DNA from: JL08 sp963765555
GTDB taxonomy: Bacteria; Pseudomonadota; Alphaproteobacteria; Rhodobacterales; Rhodobacteraceae
Direction of reading: 5' to 3'
DNA: 64,000 nt
Assembly: GCA_963765555.1 (NCBI GenBank)
Contig: CAVXWX010000003.1
Location: 496,001-560,000, forward strand
Below the pieces are notes generated by a model that saw nothing but the letters and a program-made list of their open reading frames with translations, had not been told where the DNA came from and ran no database searches. A program made the position numbers and the translations under genes. Shown one piece after another: positions 9,283 to 18,379 of the stretch (its first letter is position 1; every line of letters begins with the position of its first letter).

Positions 9283-10008
9283 TCAGTCGGCCGGAGCGGA
9301 TGTTGGAACCTGACCGCGCACCCAGTCATCAAGATGGGCGGCAAGCGCAAGGCCGGGCCCGCCGGCATGCCCGACCTTGGATGTCACAACCCCGACCAGT
9401 TCCCATGCCCCGTCGACACGGCGCAAGACCGGCCCGCCGGAATTGCCGCTGATCACATGGCAGGTCAGGCCCAGATAGGTTGGCGTGGCTTCCATCACCC
9501 GGCAATCGGACCGCCCGTTCAGAATGTTCCGGTTGCGGTTCTGATAGCCCAGTATGGTCAGCGGGCCACGCCCGATGGGCCCATTCACAAACGGGATCGG
9601 GGGAACCCGGTTTGCGGGCACGGGTTTGTCCAGAACCAGTATCGCCACATCGTAGGTGGCGCGCGCAAACCCTTCGGTCACGTAATAGGCGGGGTGGATA
9701 ATCACCTCTTTGCCGCGCCGTTTTGCGGCGCTGGCCTTGCCGTCACGGCCCGCCGAAAACTCGATACTGTCTGGTTCAAACGCGTATCCCTGCCGGTTTG
9801 CGACACAATGCGCGGCGGTGATCACCCGATCCGGTGCAACCAGCGTGCCGGTGCATATCCCGCGCCGGTCTTGCGATTTGCGCGACAATTGCCCGACGGC
9901 GACAAACTGGGCCCGCTCTGCTGCGGGAACGGGCGGCAGCATATCCACAGTCTGCGCCTGTGCGGGCAGCGTTGCCATCGTCAGTATCAGGGCCAGAAAC
10001 CGTAACAT
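9283..10008 (-). CDS. secreted trypsin-like serine protease (S1 family)
   Basis: A 241-residue exported protease. A signal peptide (about residues 1-19, ending AQAQ) precedes a chymotrypsin fold with the full triad: His67 in ITAAHCV, Asp120 in TYDVAILVLD and Ser190 in SGNSGGP. Cys52, Cys68, Cys169 and Cys183 could form two disulfides. It is compact, with no PDZ domain, so it is not a DegP-type protease. It probably acts in the periplasm or outside the cell; the substrate is unknown. It is monocistronic, upstream of serS on the same strand. Confidence 0.85.
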   Translation of the reverse strand: MLRFLALILTMATLPAQAQTVDMLPPVPAAERAQFVAVGQLSRKSQDRRGICTGTLVAPDRVITAAHCVANRQGYAFEPDSIEFSAGRDGKASAAKRRGKEVIIHPAYYVTEGFARATYDVAILVLDKPVPANRVPPIPFVNGPIGRGPLTILGYQNRNRNILNGRSDCRVMEATPTYLGLTCHVISGNSGGPVLRRVDGAWELVGVVTSKVGHAGGPGLALAAHLDDWVRGQVPTSAPAD

Positions 10009-10232
10009 TGTTCACTCAACCTGTGTGCCATGACATCCTGTGTACCAGAGTGCCGTGTCAGAGCAGAGGAAACAACCATCCCTTTTTCCGGCCGCGCGGT
10101 GCAATTTCGCGCCTGTGTCGGTCACGTGGTCGCCGCGGGCGCAAACGTCTTGCAAACCCCGATGCCAACACATAGGTTCCGCGCAATTCACGGCCCCCGT
10201 TCGGGCCCGCCCACAAGAACAAAGGACGCCCT

Positions 10233-10517
10233 ATGGAAGGCAGTGCAATCGCCCAATTCGTACCCTTGATCCTGATTTTTGCGATCATGTATTTTCTGTT
10301 GATCCGGCCCCAGCAAAAAAAGGTCAAGGAACATGCCGCGATGGTGGCGGCGTTGCGCCGTGGCGATCAGGTGGTGACGCAGGGCGGCCTGATCGGCAAG
10401 GTGGTCAAGGTCAAGGACGATGGCGAACTTGAGGTCGAGATCGCCGATGGCGTCAAGGTCCGCGTGATCCAGAGCACCATTGCCACCGTGATGTCCAAGA
10501 CCGAACCGGCAAAATAA
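10233..10517 (+). CDS. yajC: preprotein translocase subunit YajC
   Basis: Small single-span membrane protein of the SecDF-YajC accessory complex that supports protein export. It has 94 residues, with a transmembrane helix near residues 5-24 (AQFVPLILIFAIMYFLLIRP), the conserved RPQQKK motif and then a cytoplasmic domain (GDQVVTQGGLIGKV). It is followed by secD after 33 bases, the standard operon. Confidence 0.95.
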   Translation: MEGSAIAQFVPLILIFAIMYFLLIRPQQKKVKEHAAMVAALRRGDQVVTQGGLIGKVVKVKDDGELEVEIADGVKVRVIQSTIATVMSKTEPAK

Positions 10518-10550
10518 CCCGCCGTACCAAGCGACTGAAAAGGCAGGGTA

Positions 10551-12212
10551 ATGCTGCAAATTGATCTTTGGAAGCGGATAACAATCTGGCTGTGTTGTAT
10601 CGTCGGATTGATTCTTGCCTTGCCAAACGGGTTCTACACCCGCGTTGAAACCCACAATGATGCCGTGGCCGCCATCGAATTGCAGGGCGCCACGCCCGAG
10701 CTTGAGGCAGCGGCTTCGGTCTGGCCCGACTGGATGCCAAACGCGCTTGTCAATCTGGGGCTTGATCTGCGCGGCGGCGCGCATCTTCTGGCCGAGGTGC
10801 GGTGGAAGACGTCTATGCATCGCGCATGGATGCGATGTGGCCGGAAATCCGCGATGCACTGCGCCCTGAACGCGCGACAGTTGGCGGGGTGCGCCAGCAA
10901 CCGTCCGAGCGGGGCGAGATTGCGGGTGCGGATCGGAGAATCCGACGGCATGGCGCGCGCGCTTGAGGTTGTGCGCGGTCTGGCCCGTCCGGTGCAGACA
11001 TTATCGGGCGTCGGGGCCACCGACATCGATGTGCGCGCCGAAGGCGACGTGATCATCGTAACCCTGTCCGAGGCGGAAAAACTGTCCACCGATGAACGCA
11101 CCATGCAGCAATCGCTGGAAATCATCCGCAGCCGGATTGACGAGGTCGGCACCCGCGAACCCACAATCCAGCGTCAGGGTGCGGAACGCATTCTGATTCA
11201 GGTGCCGGGCATCGGGTCGGCCTCGGAACTCAAGGACATCATCGGCACCACGGCGCAGCTGACGTTCAACCCGGTGGTCAGCCGTGGCAGCAACCCGAAT
11301 GCATCGGCCGGGATCGGCAATAAGATCCTGCCATCGCTGGACGAAGAAGGGCAGTTTTACACAGTGGAAGCCGCCCCCGTTGTCACCGGCGAGGAACTGG
11401 TGGATGCGCAACCGTCCTTTGACCAGAACGGCAACCCTGCCGTTTCGTTCCGCTTCAACACATCCGGCGCACGCAAATTCGGCGATTACACGGCGGAAAA
11501 TATCGGCAGCCCCTTTGCCATCGTTCTGGATGACGAAGTGGTCAGCGCGCCGGTGATCCAATCGCACATTCCGGGCGGATCGGGCATTATCACGGGCCGG
11601 TTCACGGTTGAGGAATCGACCACACTGGCGGTTCTGCTGCGCGCCGGTGCCTTGCCGGCGGGTCTGGATTTTCTGGAAGAACGCACCATCGGCCCCGAAT
11701 TGGGGCAGGACAGCATCGATGCGGGCAAGATTGCCACCGTCGTCGCCTTTGGCGGCGTGCTGGTGTTCATGGCGCTGAGCTATGGATTGTTCGGCCTGTT
11801 TGCCAACGTCGCGCTGATCATCAATATCGGCCTGATCTTCGGCCTGCTCAGCCTTGTGGGCGCAACGCTGACTTTGCCGGGCATTGCGGGGATCGTTCTG
11901 ACCGTGGGGATGGCGGTGGATGCCAACGTGCTGGTGTTCGAACGCATCCGCGAAGAACTGAAAACCGCGCGCGGCCCGGCCCGCGCCATCGAACTGGGCT
12001 ATGAAAAGGCGCTGTCGGCGATTCTGGATGCCAACATCACCACGTTCATCACCGCCGTGATCCTGTTTGTCATGGGGTCCGGCCCTGTGCGCGGTTTTGC
12101 CATCACCCTTGGTCTTGGCATCATAACGTCGGTGTTCACGGCCATCTTTGTCACCCGCCTTATGGTCGTGATGTGGTTTGAACGCCGCCGGCCCAAAACG
12201 ATCGAGGTATAA
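10551..12212 (+). CDS. secD: protein translocase subunit SecD, with a 40-codon stretch read out of frame
   Basis: RND-type membrane protein that drives export through SecYEG using the proton motive force. The 553-codon frame has the N-terminal helix, LGLDLRGGAHLL, the periplasmic P1 domain and six membrane spans (about 390-545) with the typical VGMAVDANVLVFERIREEL. Between codon 84 (about 10801) and codon 125 (about 10923) the product is not SecD-like. Shifting the frame by one base there restores a SecD-like VEDVYASRMDAMWPEIRDAL segment. One base is missing at the first point (GCGGTG, expected GCGGGTG), and one is extra at the second (GCGGGTG). Either two real compensating indels or sequence errors explain this. 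It overlaps no neighbour and precedes secF by three bases. Confidence 0.93.
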   Translation: MLQIDLWKRITIWLCCIVGLILALPNGFYTRVETHNDAVAAIELQGATPELEAAASVWPDWMPNALVNLGLDLRGGAHLLAEVRWKTSMHRAWMRCGRKSAMHCALNARQLAGCASNRPSGARLRVRIGESDGMARALEVVRGLARPVQTLSGVGATDIDVRAEGDVIIVTLSEAEKLSTDERTMQQSLEIIRSRIDEVGTREPTIQRQGAERILIQVPGIGSASELKDIIGTTAQLTFNPVVSRGSNPNASAGIGNKILPSLDEEGQFYTVEAAPVVTGEELVDAQPSFDQNGNPAVSFRFNTSGARKFGDYTAENIGSPFAIVLDDEVVSAPVIQSHIPGGSGIITGRFTVEESTTLAVLLRAGALPAGLDFLEERTIGPELGQDSIDAGKIATVVAFGGVLVFMALSYGLFGLFANVALIINIGLIFGLLSLVGATLTLPGIAGIVLTVGMAVDANVLVFERIREELKTARGPARAIELGYEKALSAILDANITTFITAVILFVMGSGPVRGFAITLGLGIITSVFTAIFVTRLMVVMWFERRRPKTIEV

Positions 12213-12215
12213 GCG

Positions 12216-13184
12216 ATGCGTCTGAGACTGGTTCCCAAAGAAACATCCTTTGACTTTTTCAAGCGCTGGAAGATGTGGCTGGGCATTTCGGCACTGATGA
12301 TGGTCGTTGCCTTTGCATCGTTCATGATTCAGGGGCTGAACTTCGGCATTGATTTTCGCGGCGGCACAACCATCCGCACCGAAAGCCCGCTGCCCGTGGA
12401 TATCGGCGTCTATCGCGGTGCTATCGATGAGCTGGGCCTTGGCGATGTCACCATCACCGAAGTGTTCGATCCGACATTCGGGCCGGACCAGAACGTGGCG
12501 ATGATCCGAATTCAGGCGCAGGACGGGCAAGAGGCGGTGACCGCCGACCTGATTGCTGCCGTTGAAAACGCGCTGATCGGGGTGCGCCCGGACATCAAAT
12601 TCGTGTCGGTCGAAAGTGTAGGACCCAAAGTGTCGGGCGAACTGGTGCAAACGGCGGCCATTGCCGTGCTTTTGGCGATTGGCGCGGTGCTGATCTATAT
12701 CTGGTTGCGCTTTGAATGGCAGTTTGCGGTGGGCGCGGTTGTCGCCCTTGTCCACGATGTGATCCTGACCATCGGGGTATTTTCCGAACTGCAGATCCGG
12801 TTCGATCTGGCCATTATCGCGGCCTTGCTGACCATTGTCGGCTATTCGCTGAACGATACGGTCGTGGTGTTTGACCGCGTGCGGGAAAACCTGCGCAAAT
12901 ACAAACAGAAATCGCTGGCCGAGGTGCTGAACATCAGCATCAACGAAACCCTGAGCCGCACAATGATGACATCTGTCACCACATTGCTGGCGCTGATTGC
13001 GCTGTTCGTGCTGGGCGGCGATGTGATCCGCGGGTTCGTGTTCGCGATGATCTGGGGCGTGATCATCGGCACCTATTCGTCGGTGTTCGTGGCCTCGACG
13101 ATCCTGCTCTATCTGGGGGTCAAGCGTGACTGGTCCAAGCCCGATGCGAATGCGGGCAACCAATACGCCAACGTAGATGCCTGA
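12216..13184 (+). CDS. secF: protein translocase subunit SecF
   Basis: Partner of SecD in proton-driven late translocation. The 322-residue product has an N-terminal helix (about 20-40), the GIDFRGGTTI motif, a periplasmic domain and five further membrane spans with GYSLNDTVVVFDRVRENL near residue 209. It lies immediately after secD, so translational coupling is likely. It overlaps the following TauE/SafE gene by 8 bases. Confidence 0.96.
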   Translation: MRLRLVPKETSFDFFKRWKMWLGISALMMVVAFASFMIQGLNFGIDFRGGTTIRTESPLPVDIGVYRGAIDELGLGDVTITEVFDPTFGPDQNVAMIRIQAQDGQEAVTADLIAAVENALIGVRPDIKFVSVESVGPKVSGELVQTAAIAVLLAIGAVLIYIWLRFEWQFAVGAVVALVHDVILTIGVFSELQIRFDLAIIAALLTIVGYSLNDTVVVFDRVRENLRKYKQKSLAEVLNISINETLSRTMMTSVTTLLALIALFVLGGDVIRGFVFAMIWGVIIGTYSSVFVASTILLYLGVKRDWSKPDANAGNQYANVDA

Positions 13185-13929
13185 TCTGATCCAGTCAGCC
13201 CTGCAGACACCGGGGCTGATCTGGCTGGTTATCACAATCCTTATCGCAGGTCTGGTGCGCGGCTTTGCCGGTTTCGGCAGCGCCATGATCATCATGCCGA
13301 TGGCCAGTTCGGTCCTGTCACCCGTGGCCGCCATTGTGTTCCTCAGCGTGGTGGAGCTGGTCGGGCCGTTGCCCAATCTGCCGGCCGCATTGCGTGACGG
13401 GAACCGGCCCGATATGGCCCGTCTGGCACTGGGCGCGATACTGGCGTTGCCGATTGGCATATTCAGCCTGACGCTGATGTCGCCCGAACTGTTCGGCTGG
13501 ATCGTGTCGGTGCTGGTGCTGGGCCTGCTGGCGGCCCTGATCACGGGCTGGCGTTACAAGGGGGAATTGACCAACAGGCTGGTGGTGGCAACCGGCGCTG
13601 TGGGCGGGTTCCTGAGCGGGTCAACAGGTGTGGCGGGGCCGCCGGTGATCATGCTGTATATGGCCAGCCAGCGGCCCATTTCTGTGATCCGCGCCAATTT
13701 TCTGATGTATCTGCTTATGATAGATATACTGATGCTGGTGGCGTTTTCCGTGCTGGGCATGATGGAACTGGCCCCCGCGATCATTGGCGTCTTGCTGTTG
13801 GTGCCCTATATGCTGGCCAACATCATCGGTGCGCGGTTTTTCCGCCCCGATGCAGCGCGCAGTTTTCGCGCGGTGGCCTATATCATCATCGCGGCCTCGG
13901 CCCTTCTGGGCCTGCCGGTGTGGAGCTGA
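13177..13929 (+). CDS. TauE/SafE family sulfite/organosulfonate exporter-like permease
   Basis: A 250-residue membrane protein with about seven to eight hydrophobic spans arranged as two repeats. The family signature GFAGFGSAMIIMP lies near residue 29, and the matching second-repeat motif FLSGSTGVAGPPVIMLYM is near residue 144. Members export sulfite, sulfoacetate or other anions, and the substrate here is not determinable. The 8-base overlap with secF shows it is co-transcribed with the sec genes. Confidence 0.85.
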   Translation: MPDLIQSALQTPGLIWLVITILIAGLVRGFAGFGSAMIIMPMASSVLSPVAAIVFLSVVELVGPLPNLPAALRDGNRPDMARLALGAILALPIGIFSLTLMSPELFGWIVSVLVLGLLAALITGWRYKGELTNRLVVATGAVGGFLSGSTGVAGPPVIMLYMASQRPISVIRANFLMYLLMIDILMLVAFSVLGMMELAPAIIGVLLLVPYMLANIIGARFFRPDAARSFRAVAYIIIAASALLGLPVWS

Positions 13930-13944
13930 CACAAAGGACAGGAC

Positions 13945-14299
13945 ATGCAACTGAACGAAATCCGCTATGACGATGCCACCCCGATTGATGGCTATGGCCC
14001 CGGGTTTTTCCGCATTGGCGGGCAGGTGGTGCAGGGCGGGATGCTGACACAGTTGACCGGCACCGACCAATGGGGCGGGTTTGACGATGCCGCAGCCGTT
14101 GCTGGCGCTGGCGGGGGATGTGGATGTTCTGTTTATCGGCACCGGCGCGGAAATTGCCCATATCCCCGCCACCTTGCGCAATACACTGGAATCGGCCGGT
14201 CTTGGGGTCGAGGTGATGAATTCCCCCGCGGCCTGCCGGACCTATAACATCCTGCTGTCCGAGGGGCGGCGTGTGGCTGCTGCGCTGATCCCTGTCTGA
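13945..14299 (+). pseudogene. Mth938-like (DUF498) domain protein, frameshifted
   Basis: The first frame (13945 to about 14094) encodes MQLNEIRYDDATPIDGYGPG and so on. The family's remaining half (LLALAGDVDVLFIGTGAEIA ... SPAACRTYNILLSEGRR) continues only in the next frame, to 14299. An extra G near 14095 accounts for the shift. Removing it gives 117 residues, a normal length. Human C11orf67/AAMDC and archaeal Mth938 share this fold; the bacterial role is unknown. As written, translation would stop at 14247 after 50 normal and 50 foreign residues. It sits between the TauE/SafE gene and ccmA, a familiar roseobacter order. Confidence 0.8.
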
Positions 14300-14353
14300 C
14301 ATGACGCGCGAAGATGGCTTTTGCAGGCGCGAACAATCGGTTAAGCCGTTGCC

Positions 14354-14968
14354 ATGACATTGATCGTTTCCAATCTGACCGTCACGCGCGGCGGTCTTCC
14401 GGTTCTTAGCGGGCTGGATTTCACGCTGGATGCCGGGCAGGCGCTGATCCTGCGCGGGCCCAACGGATCGGGCAAAACCACATTGCTGCGCACGCTGGCC
14501 GGGTTGCAGCCCGCCGGACAGGGCACCATCGAAGGCAACGACGAACAGATCGCCTATGCGGGCCATTCCGACGGGTTGAAACTGACGATGAGCGTGGTGG
14601 AAAACCTGACATTCTGGGCGCGGGTGTTTCGCGCCGGTGATATTGCGCCTGCGCTGGCCGCCTATGATCTTGGGCCGCTGGCCGACCGCCATGCCGGCAC
14701 CCTGTCGGCAGGGCAGAAACGCCGCCTTGGGCTGGCGCGCCTGATGGTCACGAACCGGAAAATCTGGGTGCTGGACGAACCGACCGTGTCGCTGGACAAA
14801 ACCGCCGTGGGCCAGTTTGCCGATGCGGTGCGCGCGCATCTGGGGCAGGGCGGGTCGGCCATTATTGCCACCCATATTGATCTGGGGCTGGACGCCGATG
14901 TGCTGGATGTGACCCCGTTTCGCGCCAAGCTGCCCGCACCGGGCACGGCGGACGAGGCCTATCTGTGA
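14354..14968 (+). CDS. ccmA: haem exporter ATP-binding protein CcmA
   Basis: ATPase of the CcmABCD complex, which releases haem-loaded CcmE for cytochrome c maturation. The 204-residue ABC domain shows Walker A GPNGSGKTT (near residue 36), the signature LSAGQKRRLGLARL and Walker B VLDEPTVSLD. The stop overlaps the ccmB start by four bases, which implies translational coupling. Confidence 0.95.
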   Translation: MTLIVSNLTVTRGGLPVLSGLDFTLDAGQALILRGPNGSGKTTLLRTLAGLQPAGQGTIEGNDEQIAYAGHSDGLKLTMSVVENLTFWARVFRAGDIAPALAAYDLGPLADRHAGTLSAGQKRRLGLARLMVTNRKIWVLDEPTVSLDKTAVGQFADAVRAHLGQGGSAIIATHIDLGLDADVLDVTPFRAKLPAPGTADEAYL

Positions 14969-15622
14969 TTGCGCTGCTGATACGGGATATCCAACTGGCA
15001 TTTCGCGCCGGTGGCGGGTTTGGTCTGGGCCTTGCGTTTTTCCTGATCGTGACTGTGCTGGTCCCGTTCAGCGTCGGGCCGCAAAGCGCGCTGTTGTCAA
15101 CCATCGCGCCGGGGGTGTTGTGGCTGGGCGCATTGCTGGCCTGCCTGTTGTCGCTTGACCGTCTGATGGCGCTGGATTGGGAGGACGGCACCCTTGATCT
15201 GCTGGCCACCGCACCGCTGCCGCTGGAAGGCGGTGGCCGCGATCAAGTCGCTGGCGCACTGGATCACGACGGGCCTGCCGCTGGTTCTGGCCGCGCCTGT
15301 GCTGGGCGTGTTGCTGAACCTGCCAGCCCAAGGCTACTGGCCGCTGGTTCTGTCGCTGGCCCTTGGCACACCGGCCCTGTCGGTGATCGGCACGTTCGGC
15401 GCAGCACTGACCGTGGGGCTGAAACGCGGCGGTTTGCTGATGTCGATGCTTGTGCTGCCGCTTTATGTTCCCACGCTGATCTTTGGGGCCGAAATGGCGC
15501 GGCGCGGGGCGGTTGGCATGGACACCGCAACGCCGCTGCTGATGCTGGCCGGAATTACGGCAGGTGCGGCGGCCTTGCTGCCCTTTGCCAGCGCGGCCGT
15601 CCTGCGCGTCAATTTGCGCTGA
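14965..15622 (+). pseudogene. ccmB: haem exporter permease CcmB, frameshifted
   Basis: Membrane partner of CcmA. The first 89 codons read as CcmB (MIALLIRDIQLAFRAGGG ... LDLLATAPLPLEG), then the frame moves. The second half (AIKSLAHWITTGLPLVLAAP ... ASAAVLRVNLR) continues in another frame to the stop at 15620-15622. An extra G around 15232-15233 explains it, and the corrected length is 218 residues, typical of CcmB. If real, the protein would lose most of its six membrane helices and c-type cytochrome maturation should fail. The neighbours ccmA and ccmC are intact, which favours a sequencing error or a very recent lesion. Confidence 0.9.
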
Positions 15623-15666
15623 TGCGGGCAATTGCGGGCATCATCAGGAAGGGGTAGAGAACGGCC

Positions 15667-16398
15667 ATGTCTTTGTGGGAATACGCAAATCCAAGAAAAT
15701 TCCTCGCCACCAGCACCCGCGTGCTGCCGGTGATATGGACCCTGTCGGCCCTGTGCATTGTCACCGGCCTGATCTGGGGGTTTTTCTTTACGCCCGATGA
15801 TTTCCGGCAGGGATCGACCGTGAAAATCATCTATCTGCATGTGCCATCGGCGCTGATGGCGATCAATGCGTGGTTCATGATGCTGGTCGCATCGCTGGTC
15901 TGGATCGTGCGCCGCCACCATGTGAGCGCGCTGGCGGCCAAGGCGGCGGCCCCTGTGGGCGTTGTCATGACGCTGATCGCGCTGGCCACCGGCGCGATCT
16001 GGGGCCAGCCGATGTGGGGCACCTATTGGGCGTGGGATCCGCGCCTGACATCGTTCCTGATCCTGTTTCTGTTCTATCTGGGCTATATCGCCCTGTGGGA
16101 AGCGATTGATAACCCCGACACCGCCGCCGATCTGACATCGGTTCTGTGCATTGTCGGATCGGTTTTTGCGGTGCTGTCGCGCTATGCGGTCAATTTCTGG
16201 AATCAGGGCCTGCATCAGGGCGCATCCCTGTCGCTGGACAAGGAAGAAAACGTGGCGGATGTGTTCTTTCACCCGTTGTTGATTTGCATTGCGGGTTTTG
16301 TGCTGCTTTTTCTGGCGCTGGTCCTGTACCGGACCGGAACTGAAATTCGCGCCCGCCGGATCAAGGCGCTGATCACCCGCGAAAGGATGGCGGAATGA
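15667..16398 (+). CDS. ccmC: haem transporter permease CcmC
   Basis: Delivers haem to CcmE at the periplasmic face during cytochrome c maturation. The 243-residue product has six membrane spans and the tryptophan-rich haem-handling loop (WGTYWAWDPRLTS, near residue 117). The flanking histidines, His59 in YLHVPSA and His184 in LHQGAS, are present. It is followed directly by ccmD. Confidence 0.95.
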   Translation: MSLWEYANPRKFLATSTRVLPVIWTLSALCIVTGLIWGFFFTPDDFRQGSTVKIIYLHVPSALMAINAWFMMLVASLVWIVRRHHVSALAAKAAAPVGVVMTLIALATGAIWGQPMWGTYWAWDPRLTSFLILFLFYLGYIALWEAIDNPDTAADLTSVLCIVGSVFAVLSRYAVNFWNQGLHQGASLSLDKEENVADVFFHPLLICIAGFVLLFLALVLYRTGTEIRARRIKALITRERMAE

Positions 16399-16556
16399 TG
16401 CCCGATCTTGGAAAATACGGCGATGCGGTGCTGTCCGCCTATGGCGCATCGATCCTGCTGCTGGTGGTTCTGGTTGCGTTCAGCATCTGGAAGGGGCGGC
16501 GTGTGCGCGCCGAACTGGAACGCGTCGAGGCACGTGTAGGCCGATCCAATGGCTAG
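16395..16556 (+). CDS. ccmD: haem exporter protein CcmD
   Basis: A 53-residue single-span protein. It starts with MMPDLGKYGDAVLSAYGAS, then has a hydrophobic helix (ILLLVVLVAFSIW) and a basic/acidic tail RRVRAELERVEARV, the CcmD pattern. It stabilises the CcmABC-CcmE complex. The start overlaps the ccmC stop (ATGA), with a second in-frame ATG at 16398. Its end overlaps ccmG by 8 bases. Confidence 0.9.
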   Translation: MMPDLGKYGDAVLSAYGASILLLVVLVAFSIWKGRRVRAELERVEARVGRSNG

Positions 16557-17085
16557 AATTTCGCCCCTGATGCTGGCCCCGCCGGTGATTTTCGCAGGGT
16601 TCGTGATCATGGCCGCTGTGGGCATGTTTCGGGATGATCCCAATGCACTGCCGTCGGCGCGCAAAGGCCAACCCGCCCCCGCCGTGGTGTTGCAACCGAT
16701 GCAGGACAAGCCGATGTTTGACGATGCCACCCTGCGCGATGGAACGGTCAAGCTGGTCAATTACTGGGCCAGTTGGTGCGCGCCCTGTCGTGTCGAACAC
16801 CCCAATCTTGAGGCACTGGCAAACGAAGGCATCCCGATCTACGGTATCAATTACAAGGACAAGGCGGCCAACGCCCTGCGGTTTCTGGATGAACTGGGCG
16901 ATCCCTATACGGCAATCGGGGCCGATGAAAGCGGGCGCATGGCACTGGATTGGGGCGTTTACGGTGTGCCGGAAACCTATGTGATTGATGGCGATGGCAC
17001 CATTTTGTTGCGCTTTGCCGGTCCGGTGACACAGCGGGTGATCACCGAAACGATCCGCCCCTTGCTGGACGGCGCGCGCCCCTAG
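16549..17085 (+). CDS. ccmG: thiol:disulfide interchange protein CcmG/DsbE
   Basis: Periplasmic membrane-anchored thioredoxin that reduces apocytochrome c haem-binding cysteines. It has 178 residues, an N-terminal anchor (about 7-25) and a thioredoxin domain with active site WCAPC (Cys77, Cys80) and the cis-Pro segment GVPETYVID. It is the last gene of the ccm run, overlapping ccmD. Confidence 0.95.
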   Translation: MARISPLMLAPPVIFAGFVIMAAVGMFRDDPNALPSARKGQPAPAVVLQPMQDKPMFDDATLRDGTVKLVNYWASWCAPCRVEHPNLEALANEGIPIYGINYKDKAANALRFLDELGDPYTAIGADESGRMALDWGVYGVPETYVIDGDGTILLRFAGPVTQRVITETIRPLLDGARP

Positions 17086-17147
17086 GGCTTGCCAAACCGG
17101 CATCTTGCGCCCGATGATCGTGCGAACTGGCAGATCAGGGGCAGCAC

Positions 17148-18317
17148 ATGACACAGACGCAAGCGCAAAAAGAGGCCGAGGCCGTCCAGACCTATGTGGC
17201 GATGTTCGCGCCGGACAGGATAGACGAGAATTTTCGCTCCATGGCGCAAACCTATGCGTCGCTCACGTTGTCCCGATCGGGGCCGGTTTTGCCACTTCCC
17301 ACCAAACCGTGCGCCAGCGTTTTTCCCGAAACCTACACTTTTGACGGTGCACAGCACGCTCTGGCCGACCTTTTGAACGCGCAACACTGGACCGGACTGG
17401 CCATCGCGCATTCTGGTGCGCTGGTGTTCGAAGACTACGCGCGCGGCAACACGGCCACGTCCCGCCCTGTTCTGATGTCGGTCAGCAAATCGGTGCTGTC
17501 GATCCTGTTCGGCATGGCCCACGCCGAAGGCGACATTCCCGATCTGAACGCGCCGGTGACGCAGTACATTCCCGAACTGGTGGGCACCGGCTATGACGGT
17601 GTGAGCCTGCAACAGGTGCTGGATATGACATCAGGCATCCGGTTCACCGAAGAATATGACGATCTGTGCTCTGACATTGTGCGATCCATCGTGGCCTTTC
17701 TGATCGGATCGCAGGATGAATTTTGCAAAACGCTGGTTAACGAAAAACCGCCCGGGACGTTTCACCAATATGCCAGCGTGGAAACCCATGTGCTGGGCTG
17801 GGTGCTGCGCCGCGCCACAGGGCGCAGCTTTGCCGACTATTTCACCGATAGATTATGGTCCCGTATCGGGGCCGAGGCGGATGCCGACATTCTGACGGAT
17901 CAGGCGGGCGAACCGCTGGTGTATGGCGGTTTGCACCTGTGCCTGCGTGATCTGATACGGATCGGCCTGTTGCTGGCCCATGGTGGCAAAACGCCCGAGG
18001 GCACGCAGATTGTGCCCGCACGCTGGATCACACAATCCACTACACCGGACACGCCACAATCGCGCCCGGGCGCGCGCATGCCTCATTCGGCGGACCTGTT
18101 TGGCTATAAAAACCAGTGGTGGCTGCCGGTCACGCCCGATCATGGCGATTTCTGTGCCATCGGGATTTACGGGCAATTCTTGTACGTCAATCCGCACCGC
18201 AACGTGGTGATTGCGATGAATTCCGCCTATCGCGATTACAACGAAACCGGTGAAGTCATGGAACTGCATATGCTCAGCGCGTTTCAGGCGATTGCCCGCC
18301 ATCTGACACCGGATTAG
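17148..18317 (+). CDS. beta-lactamase-fold serine hydrolase (class C / NylB-like)
   Basis: A 389-residue cytoplasmic-looking enzyme without an obvious signal peptide. The penicillin-binding fold has the nucleophile motif SVSK (Ser111, Lys114), the tyrosine motif YAS (near 206) and a third-motif region near the C-terminus. Relatives include esterases and the 6-aminohexanoate-dimer hydrolase NylB. The substrate cannot be told. It is convergent with acnA; a strong bidirectional terminator lies between them. Confidence 0.75.
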   Translation: MTQTQAQKEAEAVQTYVAMFAPDRIDENFRSMAQTYASLTLSRSGPVLPLPTKPCASVFPETYTFDGAQHALADLLNAQHWTGLAIAHSGALVFEDYARGNTATSRPVLMSVSKSVLSILFGMAHAEGDIPDLNAPVTQYIPELVGTGYDGVSLQQVLDMTSGIRFTEEYDDLCSDIVRSIVAFLIGSQDEFCKTLVNEKPPGTFHQYASVETHVLGWVLRRATGRSFADYFTDRLWSRIGAEADADILTDQAGEPLVYGGLHLCLRDLIRIGLLLAHGGKTPEGTQIVPARWITQSTTPDTPQSRPGARMPHSADLFGYKNQWWLPVTPDHGDFCAIGIYGQFLYVNPHRNVVIAMNSAYRDYNETGEVMELHMLSAFQAIARHLTPD

Positions 18318-18329
18318 GCGGCGCAAAGA

Positions 18330-18360
18330 AAAACGGCCCGCGATGAACACGGGCCGTTTT
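18330..18360. terminator. bidirectional rho-independent terminator
   Basis: AAAACGGCCC (18330-18339) and GGGCCGTTTT (18351-18360) form a perfect 10-base stem with A/T flanks on both sides. It lies between the convergent serine hydrolase and aconitase genes and can serve both. Confidence 0.85.
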
Positions 18361-18379
18361 GAAAGTCTCAGGGCGGTGA

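Noticed and set aside
11001..13544. 847-codon open frame on the - strand
   Set aside because: It is antisense to secD and secF; high GC bias leaves long stop-free shadow frames, and the product is His/Arg/Gln-rich without domains.
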